Assembly (NCBI GenBank): GCA_031370675.1
Contig: JANMQT010000219.1
Span: forward strand, 1 to 30,187
DNA: 30,187 nucleotides
From: SZAS-18 sp031370675
Lineage (GTDB): Bacteria; Verrucomicrobiota; Verrucomicrobiia; Chthoniobacterales; SZAS-18
Direction of reading: 5' to 3'
The translations under genes were made by a program, and so were the position numbers. A model generated the notes under the pieces. It was not told where the DNA came from. It did not search any database and saw nothing but the letters and a program-made list of their open reading frames with translations. Position 1 is the first letter of the stretch. Each line of letters starts with the position of its first letter. Positions 1 to 8,655 of the stretch are shown piece after piece.

Positions 1-18
1 AACGCCTTTGGACTTCTA

Positions 19-705
19 TCAGTCCGCTGAAATTTGGAAACCGAGGGCGACAATCGCCTTGATGGTGCCGATGGCGTTTTCCCGGTCGTATTCCTTCTCG
101 CTCTCGCTCAGCTCGGCGTAGGGAACAAGGTCGGGATGCTCACGGCGGGCGACGTCGCGTGCCGGCCCGTGGCGCCAGCCCTCAGACGGGCGCCGCTGCG
201 CTCATAGATTGTGGTTATGCTCGGCCAGCAACTCCACCAACTGCGCTAGATGCTGCGGCAACCGCACGCCGGAAACATCGATGGGTCGCGGTTGAAAGCT
301 GGTGCGCGCCTGCGGCGCCGCGAGGGTGGCGCAGCTCATCGACAAACTCTACCACGCGATGAAAGTCCTGCGGCTGCGACCACGCCCGGCGAAGCACGGC
401 GTTCCCACGCTCACCCAAGGCCTGAACGATGGGCACCAACGATTGGTCGACGCGGATGCCACTGCGACCCAACAGGTCACAAATCAACGCAATGACCTGG
501 CGCAAGCCATCGGCCCTATCGACGACTAGGGATAGTCCCCCGGGCCCAGCCCGGCGGTGGGCTTCGCCACGAGCGGTTCCACCGAACTTTCGAACGCAGG
601 CCACTCGCGCAGAGGAACACTCGCGAGTTGCGGCAACTCCTCGGGCGCGGTGTCGGTCGGGACAACAAGCCAAGACCGTATCCAATCGGCGAAAATATCT
701 TTCAT
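19..705 (-). pseudogene. Broken RyR-domain protein gene
   Basis: Three reading frames join into one RyR-domain protein. The ATG at 705 overlaps the TGA of the upstream gene (ATGA), so this is the fourth gene of the operon. Frame one reads 59 codons (starting MKDIFADWIRSW) to a TAG at 526-528. A second frame continues with VVDRADGLRQVIALICDLL and later VVEFVDELRHP. A third frame carries the RyR (ryanodine receptor, PF02026-type) signature: FQPRPID, LAEHNHNL, then GWRHGPARD, HPDLVPYAEL and EKEYDRENAIGTIKAI, ending at 19. In this last frame a TGA at 202-204 sits where the family usually has Trp (H-x-x-W-A). So I see at least two frameshifts and one nonsense codon. Neighbouring genes use TGA as a normal stop, so recoding is unlikely. 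Sequencing or assembly error remains possible. The RyR assignment is fairly sure; the N-terminal part is unrecognised. Confidence 0.75.
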
Positions 706-1421
706 CGATTCGGCGGGGCTGGACCTGTGGAAGGACCCGGCGTTGTGTTTGGCGCAGGTGTAGCTACGGCATTCGATTCCACGTTTCGCTCGATTGGATT
801 TTTAACGGGTGCCTTTGCCCCCTCTGCAAGCTCCCGATCGCGCTGAAGTTTGCGCAGCGCGTCCGACGCGGCCTGGCGGGCGGACGCTTCTGAACTTGGA
901 GCGACCCCTGGTTTCGCCACCAAGGGGGGAGCGACCGCATCCGTCGAATTGCCGGAGCGTTCGATGGGATTCCGAACCGGCGCCTGCGCCTTGGGAGCGA
1001 ATTCATCGGCAATTCGGGATCTTCGCTGCCACTCGGAGTCTGTTGCGTTGCCGCGTCGTTCCACCGGATTTCTAATCGGCGCTTGCGCAGGTAAAGCTGG
1101 CTGGACCACCCGACCCGATCGTTTCGTCGCGGCGGCGTTTGAAGCAACCGTCGGGGTAGGAGTCACGACTGCCGGGCGCGTTTTCGATGTCGGCGCGATT
1201 TCCCGGGAATTTTCGGGCCGTTCAACGGAATCCTTCACCGGCAGTTGTGCCTTCGCGATCGTGGCGCTCCAAAACGGCAGGTCCGGAAGGGCGGCACAGC
1301 AACCAACCGCACCAACAACAATGAACACCTTGAGCGTCCTGAATTTCATCACGCGAGGCCCCGCAGAGGCCGGTGTCACAACATTCGCTTCGTTAGCTGT
1401 CATAGGAATTTTTGCTCTCAT
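702..1421 (-). CDS. Membrane-anchored protein with repeated NPIER motifs
   Basis: A 239-residue protein of unknown function. A hydrophobic segment at about residues 30-47 should act as signal anchor, leaving a Pro/Ala-rich, probably disordered tail outside or in the periplasm. The tail has four degenerate copies of one motif, at about 57-72, 112-128, 145-161 and 202-218; the clearest is APVRNPIERSGNSTD. Two more copies occur in the upstream 230-residue protein. I chose the ATG at 1421 because it overlaps the TGA of that gene (ATGA), which suggests translational coupling. A Met at residue 25 (1349) just before the membrane segment is the alternative start. Its stop overlaps the start of the broken RyR gene in the same way. 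No catalytic motif is visible. Confidence 0.7.
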   Translation of the reverse strand: MRAKIPMTANEANVVTPASAGPRVMKFRTLKVFIVVGAVGCCAALPDLPFWSATIAKAQLPVKDSVERPENSREIAPTSKTRPAVVTPTPTVASNAAATKRSGRVVQPALPAQAPIRNPVERRGNATDSEWQRRSRIADEFAPKAQAPVRNPIERSGNSTDAVAPPLVAKPGVAPSSEASARQAASDALRKLQRDRELAEGAKAPVKNPIERNVESNAVATPAPNTTPGPSTGPAPPNR

Positions 1422-2110
1422 TTCGGAAGGACCTTTAGAGCAGACTCAACGCCATTACGCGTTGCGAGTTGATCTTTGGTCAGCTTTACGTTGCTTTTCT
1501 CAAGACTACCGAGCCAGGCGTGTGACCGCTCCAAGGCCTCCCGTGCGCCAGGCGTGTCCGGCGGATTCTGGCGGCTGAGCGCGCGACCCAAATGAAACGA
1601 TACATCGGCGGCCAGACTGGTGAGCAACGGGTCATTTGGGGATTGTGTCAGCAACTCCTCATAGAAAACCAGCGCGCGACGATAGGGTGGCAATGCCTTG
1701 GCGAAATCGCCGAGCGATTCCTGGCTTTGCCCGAATTCGTCCATGCGCTCGGCCAAGTCGCGCTTCCAGTCCCCACTCGAGCCGGCGCTCCGCTCGATTG
1801 GATTCTCCACGTGTGCCATCGCCCCGATATCGTCCTGCCGGTCGGCCTCCACGGCGGTTGCATCGACCGCGGGTACAGCCGGGGCGGGCGATGCAGGCGG
1901 ACCGGCCGCACCATCCGTCGAACTGCCCGAGCGCGCGATGGGATTCGAGACCCGCGCCTGGGTTCCCACCGGTGCCCCAGGCTTTTCCGGGGACGACAAA
2001 TATTGATAAGACACCGCGCCTGCGGCCACGCCGGCGACCGCGCCGAAAAATCCGAGCCACCGCGTTCGCGCGACGGCCGGAGCCTTATCGTTCTTGTAGG
2101 CGGATTTCAT
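1418..2110 (-). CDS. Membrane-anchored TPR protein, paralogue of the STAND protein's tail
   Basis: A 230-residue protein with one membrane segment at about residues 19-38. A low-complexity linker follows with two NPIER motif copies (about 50-66 and 98-115), then a TPR-like C-terminal domain. Its last 96 residues align without gaps to the last 96 of the 1319-residue protein just upstream; I count 59 identities (about 61%). The second motif copy runs straight into SSGDWKRDLAE, which matches SNSDWQRDLAE of the large protein's final repeat junction. The start is 15 bp after the large gene's stop, so the two are surely co-transcribed. It looks like a partial duplication of the upstream gene's 3' end given its own membrane anchor. 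A role as partner or scaffold for the ATPase is inference. Confidence 0.8.
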   Translation of the reverse strand: MKSAYKNDKAPAVARTRWLGFFGAVAGVAAGAVSYQYLSSPEKPGAPVGTQARVSNPIARSGSSTDGAAGPPASPAPAVPAVDATAVEADRQDDIGAMAHVENPIERSAGSSGDWKRDLAERMDEFGQSQESLGDFAKALPPYRRALVFYEELLTQSPNDPLLTSLAADVSFHLGRALSRQNPPDTPGAREALERSHAWLGSLEKSNVKLTKDQLATRNGVESALKVLPK

Positions 2111-2125
2111 CGCGAATGCCCGAGA

Positions 2126-5100
2126 CTATTTTGGCAGCGTTTTGAGCACGGAGTCGACGCCATCCCGGGTCACGAGCTGTTCTTTCGTCAGCTTGGCGTC
2201 GCCTTTCTCGAGCCCGGCGAGCAGCGTGCGCGATTTTTCAAGGGCGGCGCGCGCACCCGCAACGTCGGCAGGTTTCTGGCGGCCGAGCGTCCGGCCTAAA
2301 TGGAATGAGACGTCAGCAACGAGGCGCACGAGAGAGGTGTCATCCGGGGCCGGGCGCAGGAGCTTCTCGTAGATGTCCAGAGCGCGTCGATAGGGAGGCA
2401 GTGCTTCCGAAAAGTTGCCCAGTGTTTCCTGAATCTGGCCGACCTTGTCCTCGGTTTCGGCGAGGTCGCGCTGCCAGTCGCTGTTCGAGGCGTCCTGGGC
2501 GACTAATTTCTCGTCGAGCGCAATGGCATCACGATAGTTCTTGAGTGCCTCCGGCAGATTCTTCCGCCCGGCCAACGCATCACCCACCTGCGTCAGGCTG
2601 ACGAACAGGTCGTGCTGCCACTCGAGGTTGGTCGCATCTTTCGCGACCAACTTTCGACGAGCATCGAGACTGTTTTGAAAGGCCTTCAGCGCGCCGCCAA
2701 AATCCATTTGCGCGAGCAATGCTTGCCCGACCTTTTCGTACGCGACGGAAAAATTGCGCTGCCAGGTCGTGTTCTCCGGATCCAGATCCACGAGTCGCTG
2801 TTGAATCGCCAGCGCATCCGTAAATTCACGCAACGCGCCCGCGGAATCCTCCTGGCCAAGCAGCATATCGCCCACTTTGGTGTGCCCCACGAATAAGGCC
2901 CGCTGCCAATCGGCATTCGTAGGGTCCTGGACGGCGAGCTTGCGGTGGATCGCGTCGGATTCGCGATAGCGTGCGAGGGCACCGGCGAAATCGGACTGTG
3001 CCCCCAGATAGTCCGCCTCGCGCTCGAGACTGACCGCCAGGTCGCGCTGCCAGAACGCGTTCTTCGGTTCGTCGGCGAGGAGCTGGCGAATAATGATGAG
3101 GCTTTCACGATTGACCTTGAGCGCGCCCGCCAAGTCATTCTGGACCCGAAGCGTATCGGCGACGTTCTGCTGGCTAGCCCACACGTCATGCTGCCACTCG
3201 GGATTCGCCGGCTCTGCGACCGCGTGCATTTGATCGATGGCCAGGGCGTCGCGATAGGCTTGCAGCGCCCGGGGAAGGTCGCCCCTCGCTGTGAGCGCAT
3301 CGCCAATGTTGGTCAGGCTGGTCGCGACTTCGCGCGACCAATCCGTCTTGTTTGGCTCGCGCTCCATGAGCTGACGCCGCCGCGCCAGACTCGATTGATA
3401 GGCGGCGAGCGCGCCGGGCAAATCACCTTCCGCCTTCAAGACGTTGCCGATGGAATCTTCGGCGGCGGCCAGGCTGTTGAGTCGCATCGCGTTATTGGGC
3501 GATGCTGCGACAAGCTGTTTTCGAATCGTCTCCGTTTCGCGGAAATTCTTCAATGCGCCGGCAAGATCCCCCCGGGCGCGCAGGATTTCGCCCTGATTCA
3601 TGAGCGCGGTGCTTTGGTGGGCACGGATGTCGGGGTCCGTTTCCGCGCCCTGCGCCGTGAAGGAATCGTAGTAGGCGCGGACGCGTTGATTCGCAGAATC
3701 GAGCAATTCAAGCCGGCCGATGGGCGCGAGCTTCTTACGGAGATCGACGCCCATGAAGTCGATCAACTTTTCGGCCTCGTTTCGCGCGTGGGTGGCGCGG
3801 TTCGCGGCGGCTTTCGCATTGCGGTATTGCCACAGGCTGACCGCGGCAAAGATCAGTGCCAGAACCAGCGCGGCGCTGACCAAGGTGAGCACGCGGCGGC
3901 GACGGCGCGCAATCTCCCGCTCGTCCCGCCGCCGCGCGGCGGTCGAGGCGTCGACAAATTCGACTTCTTCCTGGGAAAGATCCCCTTTTCGCCGCGCCAA
4001 TAGTTCCTCCGCTTCCACGAGCGGTTTGCCACGCGGTAGAAGAAGATCGTCTGCCCGGTGCTCCGCCTGCCACCGCGCGGCGGCGACGGAGAGACGGGCA
4101 CGGGTGACGAGAAATTCGGTGTTTTCCGAGATCCAATCGCGCAGGCGACCCCAGTGATGCAGCAGTGCCTCGTGCGCTACCCGCACCTCCCCGCGATGTG
4201 AGACCAGCAAGCGCGCCTCGACGAGCGCGCTGGTCAGCTCACGCGCACCGGGAACGGAATCGAGTCGCGTGATGGACGCGCTCGCGCTTACCGCACGCAC
4301 GGTGCCCTCCTCCCCCGGTGCAACGCGCACAAGCGCGCCGAGAACAAACGGCAACGCGGCGTTAGCGCGCGCGTCCGCCTCGGCAAGGGCGGTAAATACT
4401 TCCTCCGCTCGACGGGCCAGCGCACCCTCGAGGCCGCCGAGCGACTCATAGTCCGCGTGCGTCATTACGGCACGACCGCCTGACTCGCTGCGCTTGTACA
4501 ATTCATCGAGCGTGAATTGCAGCAGCGGCAGAGCGCCCGGCTCGCGCGTGGCCGCGACCAACAGCACATCCGACAGCGGCTCCTTCGTCCGCGAATCCTT
4601 CTCGTATTCAAGTCCGGCCGCGCGCGCCGGATGACGAATCATCTGGCTGATCTCGGCCTCGTTCGGCGGGAGCAAATGGTACGTGCCGTCGCCTTCCTTC
4701 AGCGCGACCAGTTCGGGAAACGCCTCGCAGCGCGAAAAAAAATCGCTGCGCAGCGTCGCAAGAATCCAAGTGCACCCACCGCGCGCGAGGGCACCGAGCG
4801 TGGCAAGGAATGCCGTGCGCGCCTCGTCATCAAAGCGCGCATCGGTAAATAGCTCCTCCAACTGATCGATGACGAGCGCGAGGCGGGTCTGCGGTGACTT
4901 TAGATTCGCGAGGGCACGATCGATTTCCGCGACTTCGTCGTCCTGACCCGCGGCGTCGCGCTCGCGGCGGAGCACCTTCAGGCGCTCACGCTCGGTGACC
5001 CGCTGGGCATCGGCGGCCTGCCGCAGCGCTCCTCCCACGATTACCTCGGCCGCGCCGGCATTCTGCCGGAGACGCGTCGCAAGGACCGCAGCATCGGTGC

Positions 5101-6085
5101 CGTCCTCTCCGAGCTCCGGGAGGCCCGTGCCGAGGTCGCGGTTTCCGGCGAGCAACGCCTCGGCCAGGTCGCGAAGAAGGTCACCCTGCGTTTCCCCGGG
5201 CCGGATGACCACTCGACGCCAGAGAGCGATGCCCTCGATGACCCCTGCCTGCACGAGGTCGGGCAGCACGCCGGCGCGCACAAGGGAACTTTTCCCTCCG
5301 CCGCTCATCCCCATGACGAGCACAAAAGCGCGACCCGCGGCCGCCTGGCGGCGCAGCGCTTCCCGCACTTCCATCGACGCGCGACCGCGACCCGCGAAAA
5401 GGTCGCGATGCTCGAAGTCGAACGCCTGCAGTCCGCGGAACGGGCTGCCGCCCTTCCAATGATCCTGCCGTTGCGTTGCCTGCTCGCCGAGTCGTCGCGC
5501 AATCATCGCGCGGATGTGACGCTCGAAATTCTCCGAGAACTCCGAGCCACGCTTAAAGGTGTGGTAGGCGCCGGTGAAAGCGCCTTCGTTCTCGGCGTCC
5601 TTGAAGTATTTGGAATTGAAAAAGGCTTCGACTCGCTCGTAGTCCTCCAGGGTCTTTAGGTAGGCCGTGCGATCGGAAATGGATGGCTTGGGCGGCTCGG
5701 CCGTTTTGCGATAAACCATCAAATCCGGAGTCTTCGCCGGATTGCGCCGCCGACCGTCAAGTGCATCGCGGAATTCGAAGATGGTGCCAGTAGGCGCTTC
5801 CGAATCGCCCTCTGACTTGAACTTGGAACTCAACCGATAGCCCAGCCGTGACCAAATTAGGATGACGACGATATCCGTTTGGGACGGCAGGACGATCTGC
5901 TCCTGGAAGCCGGAGTCGGCGGTCAGAGGTTCCTGCTCCCACAGGATGGCCTCGAGCCGCGCCACCCGCGCGAATTCGGCCTTCAAACCTTCGATGACCC
6001 GCGCGCAGATGATTCTCTCCTCTCCCAAGTCACCCGGCGATGAGACGAAAATGCGAAATGGTCGCGGGTGGGCGGATTCCGGCAT
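2126..6085 (-). CDS. TIR-like (DUF4062)-nSTAND1 ATPase-TM-TPR signalling protein
   Basis: A 1319-residue multidomain protein. Residues 8-200 are a DUF4062/TIR-like domain (FRIFVSSPGDLGEER at 10-24). Residues about 213-700 are a novel STAND (nSTAND1-type) NTPase. It has an SPFRGLQAF entry motif, Walker A GMSGGGKSS at 259-267, Walker B LALVIDQLEELF at about 402-413 and the C-terminal winged-helix signature AHEALLHHWGRL at 637-648. A charged helical insertion lies between the Walker motifs (about 360-395). A basic stretch and one membrane segment (731-751) follow, then nine TPR-like repeats of exactly 48 residues (840-1271). STAND proteins are ATP-driven switches that oligomerise on sensing a ligand and activate an effector. 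Here the N-terminal domain would be the effector or sensor and the repeats the partner-binding end. It is the first gene of a four-gene operon. Domain calls are firm; the biological role is inferred. Confidence 0.92.
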   Translation of the reverse strand: MPESAHPRPFRIFVSSPGDLGEERIICARVIEGLKAEFARVARLEAILWEQEPLTADSGFQEQIVLPSQTDIVVILIWSRLGYRLSSKFKSEGDSEAPTGTIFEFRDALDGRRRNPAKTPDLMVYRKTAEPPKPSISDRTAYLKTLEDYERVEAFFNSKYFKDAENEGAFTGAYHTFKRGSEFSENFERHIRAMIARRLGEQATQRQDHWKGGSPFRGLQAFDFEHRDLFAGRGRASMEVREALRRQAAAGRAFVLVMGMSGGGKSSLVRAGVLPDLVQAGVIEGIALWRRVVIRPGETQGDLLRDLAEALLAGNRDLGTGLPELGEDGTDAAVLATRLRQNAGAAEVIVGGALRQAADAQRVTERERLKVLRRERDAAGQDDEVAEIDRALANLKSPQTRLALVIDQLEELFTDARFDDEARTAFLATLGALARGGCTWILATLRSDFFSRCEAFPELVALKEGDGTYHLLPPNEAEISQMIRHPARAAGLEYEKDSRTKEPLSDVLLVAATREPGALPLLQFTLDELYKRSESGGRAVMTHADYESLGGLEGALARRAEEVFTALAEADARANAALPFVLGALVRVAPGEEGTVRAVSASASITRLDSVPGARELTSALVEARLLVSHRGEVRVAHEALLHHWGRLRDWISENTEFLVTRARLSVAAARWQAEHRADDLLLPRGKPLVEAEELLARRKGDLSQEEVEFVDASTAARRRDEREIARRRRRVLTLVSAALVLALIFAAVSLWQYRNAKAAANRATHARNEAEKLIDFMGVDLRKKLAPIGRLELLDSANQRVRAYYDSFTAQGAETDPDIRAHQSTALMNQGEILRARGDLAGALKNFRETETIRKQLVAASPNNAMRLNSLAAAEDSIGNVLKAEGDLPGALAAYQSSLARRRQLMEREPNKTDWSREVATSLTNIGDALTARGDLPRALQAYRDALAIDQMHAVAEPANPEWQHDVWASQQNVADTLRVQNDLAGALKVNRESLIIIRQLLADEPKNAFWQRDLAVSLEREADYLGAQSDFAGALARYRESDAIHRKLAVQDPTNADWQRALFVGHTKVGDMLLGQEDSAGALREFTDALAIQQRLVDLDPENTTWQRNFSVAYEKVGQALLAQMDFGGALKAFQNSLDARRKLVAKDATNLEWQHDLFVSLTQVGDALAGRKNLPEALKNYRDAIALDEKLVAQDASNSDWQRDLAETEDKVGQIQETLGNFSEALPPYRRALDIYEKLLRPAPDDTSLVRLVADVSFHLGRTLGRQKPADVAGARAALEKSRTLLAGLEKGDAKLTKEQLVTRDGVDSVLKTLPK
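2273..3568 (-). repeat. Nine 144-bp tandem units encoding TPR-like repeats
   Basis: Nine coding units of exactly 144 bp (48 residues) without an indel between them, covering residues 840-1271 of the STAND protein. Most begin D-(L/F)-x-x-A-L and carry a central N-x-x-W-Q-(R/H) motif. The units have diverged at base level, so the array is old rather than freshly amplified. Confidence 0.85.
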
Positions 6086-6575
6086 GCGAATAGGAAAATG
6101 ACAAGGCCGGGCGTTCGCTAAGTGGGCGGGAGCGTATGGTTTTCATCGGCTCCAAGGCAAGACCCAATCACATTCCAAATGCGGGCCGAGCTGAGTCGCG
6201 GATGCCTTTTTACGGCAAAAGTCAGCGCGAATGCCTGCCAGTGACTACAACCACGAACGTCCCGGCAACAGGGAAAGCTCCCAGGGCAGTCGAGCGAGCC
6301 GTGGCGTTCGAAAAATCAACATTACACCTCCGCTGCTTTCCGGGAGATCGAAGGCCCACTAACGATCCCATCTCGATTGACAGGTACGCCTACACGGGGG
6401 GCTCGGGCCGCAAGCGAAGGCCAGACGATCGGTCCCGTTTGGACTTGCTGGCTGGAATGTCTTGTCCTGCGGGCTTCGATCATCCCTGCCAAGCTGGCCA
6501 GCAGGGTTTCGATGCGCCTTGCCTCGCGGGAGGCCACCTGAGAACAATTCCGGTAGCGGCAAGATTCCGATCGAT
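6086..6575. other. Divergent intergenic region between the STAND operon and the cyclase gene
   Basis: These 490 bp must hold the promoters of both divergent units. I could not identify a convincing -35/-10 pair, operator palindrome or RNA gene. Open frames here have no recognisable protein character. Confidence 0.5.
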
Positions 6576-8639
6576 ATGACTCAAGACATCGAATCGCAGG
6601 CGAAACAGGCAAGCGTGTCCGTCCAAAGGATTCGACGTTTTTGGCAGTCGCGTCCGAATAGTCGATCGGCGGCGGACGCATGGAAGGTCGTCCTGTCCGA
6701 TGGCCCGCCCCAACGGCTGGCGGAGCCCTTTACGATTCTGGCCTCGCAAGCGCTAGCGTTTGGCGAGACCTTCCTCGCCCAGGACATCGCGCGGGAGGGG
6801 CGACACGCACTCGCGGATTTTCTCGCGGAAGGATCATCCGTTCCCCCGGCACTCGTTTCTGCGGTGGTCACGAAGCTCGGCCATACGATCGCCCTCGCCC
6901 ACGCCCGACAGGGTGCGACCACGACGGCGCTTGAAGAACTCGATCGGTTGGACGCAATGGCCCAAGATTCCGCCGGCAACCCGGAACTGGTGGGCTTGCG
7001 CGCGCGCATCCACAAGGACCTCGCGCTCGCCCAACCGGCGACCTCGGAGCTCCGGAATCGTGGGCTGCGCCAGTCGCACGAACTCTATCGCAATGGCTAC
7101 ATCGCGGCGCGCGCGGCCAGGGATGCCGAGCGGCAAGGCGCGGCGGCGTATCTCGGCATCAACGCAGCGGCTACGGCGGTTTGGCTGGGCGACACCACGC
7201 AAGCCCGGGAACTCGCCGACGCTGTCGGCAAGCTGTGCGCAACCGGGCCCGACGACGATTACTGGCGGCTGGCGACGCTGGGCGAGGCTCTTCTGATCCA
7301 GCGCCGGGTTGACGAGGCGTTTGCCGCGTATCAGCGCGCGCGGGTCCAGATTGAGCTGAATCGAAGGTGGGCCGATCTCGCGGCCTCGCGCCGGCAGGCC
7401 CGGTCGCTTTGTGAGGCTTTGGAAATCGACTTCGCAACGATCGACGACGCGTTCAATTTCCCCAGGTTCGCCGTGTTTTCGGGCCACATGGTCGATTTGC
7501 CAGGTCGTCCCGAGCCGCGCTTCCCGGATACGGCGGAAACTCGTGAAGCGCTGCATCTCGCGATCCGCCAGCGTCTCGCGGACGAACGAATTCAATTCGC
7601 GGTTTGCTCCGCTGCCTGCGGCTCGGACCTCATCTTCATCGACGAAATGGTTCGCGCGGGCGGCGAGGTGCATGTGGTCATCCCGTGGCCGCGCGATCAA
7701 TTCATCCAATCGAGCGTCGCTCCAGGCGGGGACTACTGGCAGGCCGAATTCGCGCGCCTGCTCGAGCAGGTGAGTTCCATCAGTTACTTGACCCAACAAA
7801 CGCTGCCGGATGAGGATGGAATCGCATTCGAATTCTGCAATCGATGCATCAACGGTTTCGCCATGCAAAGGGCCCGGGCGTTGGGCGCGGAGGTTGTGCC
7901 GATCGCGGTTTGGGATGGCCGTACAGGCGATGGCGTCGGCGGAGCCCAAAGCTTTGTGGAGTTCTGGCGAGGTTTCGGAAACGATCATTTTTGGATTGCC
8001 CCGCCGGTCGGACACCTCGCGCGGCCCGCCGCCCCGGTGGTCGCGCGAAAACCCATCCGGTCGTCCCGCGATTTCAATGTCGGCGACGGTCAACTGGTCG
8101 TGAAGACCATGCTGTTCGCCGATGTGGTCGGCTACAGCAAGATTCCCGAAGCGCAGATTCGCAGTTTTCCAGTGGCGTTTCTCGGGCCGATCGCGACGCT
8201 CATTGCCAGCGGCCGCGCGGGACGCCCCATCATGTCGAACACCTGGGGCGATGCCATCTACCTCGTCTTCGACACCGTGTCGGAAGGTGGAACTTTTGCG
8301 TTGGCCCTGCGGCGGATCATCAAGGAGACGGACTGGGCGAGTCACGGACTTCCGCCCTTGAACATTCGAATCGGCCTGCACACCGGTCCGGTGCTGCTGT
8401 GCGTGGATCCCGTCCTGAACCGGATGACGTTCACCGGTCCACACGTCAGTCACACCGCCCGCATCGAGCCGATCGTCATTCCCGGCGAGGTTTACGCGAC
8501 CGAGGGATTCGTCGCCCATGCCGAAATCCTCGCCTATCAAAAGAAGCAACTCGGCTTCGGTTACGAGTACGTCGGCGAGATGGACTTCGCCAAGAAGTAC
8601 GGCCGCTTCCCCTTGTTCCGCCTGACGGAATCCGCGTAG
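6576..8639 (+). CDS. TPR / SLOG-like Rossmann / class III nucleotide cyclase fusion protein
   Basis: A 687-residue protein from the ATG at 6576 (MTQDIESQAKQ); an upstream in-frame Met at 6462 would add 38 residues of unconvincing composition. Residues about 20-290 are helical and TPR-like, of the kind annotated as DUF4071/TRAFs-binding. Residues about 296-480 form a Rossmann-like module (FAVFSGHMVDLPGRP, then VCSAACGSDLIFIDEM and VVIPWPRDQF), which I read as SLOG-like. The C-terminus (from about 508) is a class III adenylate/guanylate cyclase: FADVVGYS with metal Asp516, WGDAIYLVF with metal Asp559, and NIRIGLHTGPVLL. It should make a cyclic nucleotide from NTP in the cytoplasm; no membrane segment is seen. 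Whether ATP or GTP is used cannot be settled by eye. It is divergent from the STAND operon and convergent with the TIR-WD40 gene (16 bp between stops). Confidence 0.88.
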   Translation: MTQDIESQAKQASVSVQRIRRFWQSRPNSRSAADAWKVVLSDGPPQRLAEPFTILASQALAFGETFLAQDIAREGRHALADFLAEGSSVPPALVSAVVTKLGHTIALAHARQGATTTALEELDRLDAMAQDSAGNPELVGLRARIHKDLALAQPATSELRNRGLRQSHELYRNGYIAARAARDAERQGAAAYLGINAAATAVWLGDTTQARELADAVGKLCATGPDDDYWRLATLGEALLIQRRVDEAFAAYQRARVQIELNRRWADLAASRRQARSLCEALEIDFATIDDAFNFPRFAVFSGHMVDLPGRPEPRFPDTAETREALHLAIRQRLADERIQFAVCSAACGSDLIFIDEMVRAGGEVHVVIPWPRDQFIQSSVAPGGDYWQAEFARLLEQVSSISYLTQQTLPDEDGIAFEFCNRCINGFAMQRARALGAEVVPIAVWDGRTGDGVGGAQSFVEFWRGFGNDHFWIAPPVGHLARPAAPVVARKPIRSSRDFNVGDGQLVVKTMLFADVVGYSKIPEAQIRSFPVAFLGPIATLIASGRAGRPIMSNTWGDAIYLVFDTVSEGGTFALALRRIIKETDWASHGLPPLNIRIGLHTGPVLLCVDPVLNRMTFTGPHVSHTARIEPIVIPGEVYATEGFVAHAEILAYQKKQLGFGYEYVGEMDFAKKYGRFPLFRLTESA

Positions 8640-8655
8640 CCACGCCGACGAATCG

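Noticed and set aside
202..204. In-frame TGA read as Trp or selenocysteine in the RyR gene
   Set aside because: Other genes here end in TGA, the family has Trp rather than Cys at this place, and the same gene has two frameshifts, so decay or sequence error is simpler.
6136..6579. Plus-strand open frame of 147 codons in the divergent intergenic region
   Set aside because: Composition looks random, it overlaps the cyclase start in another frame, and no motif was recognised.
6834..8549. Minus-strand open frame of 571 codons opposite the cyclase
   Set aside because: Antisense of a gene with clear cyclase motifs; no recognisable content of its own.
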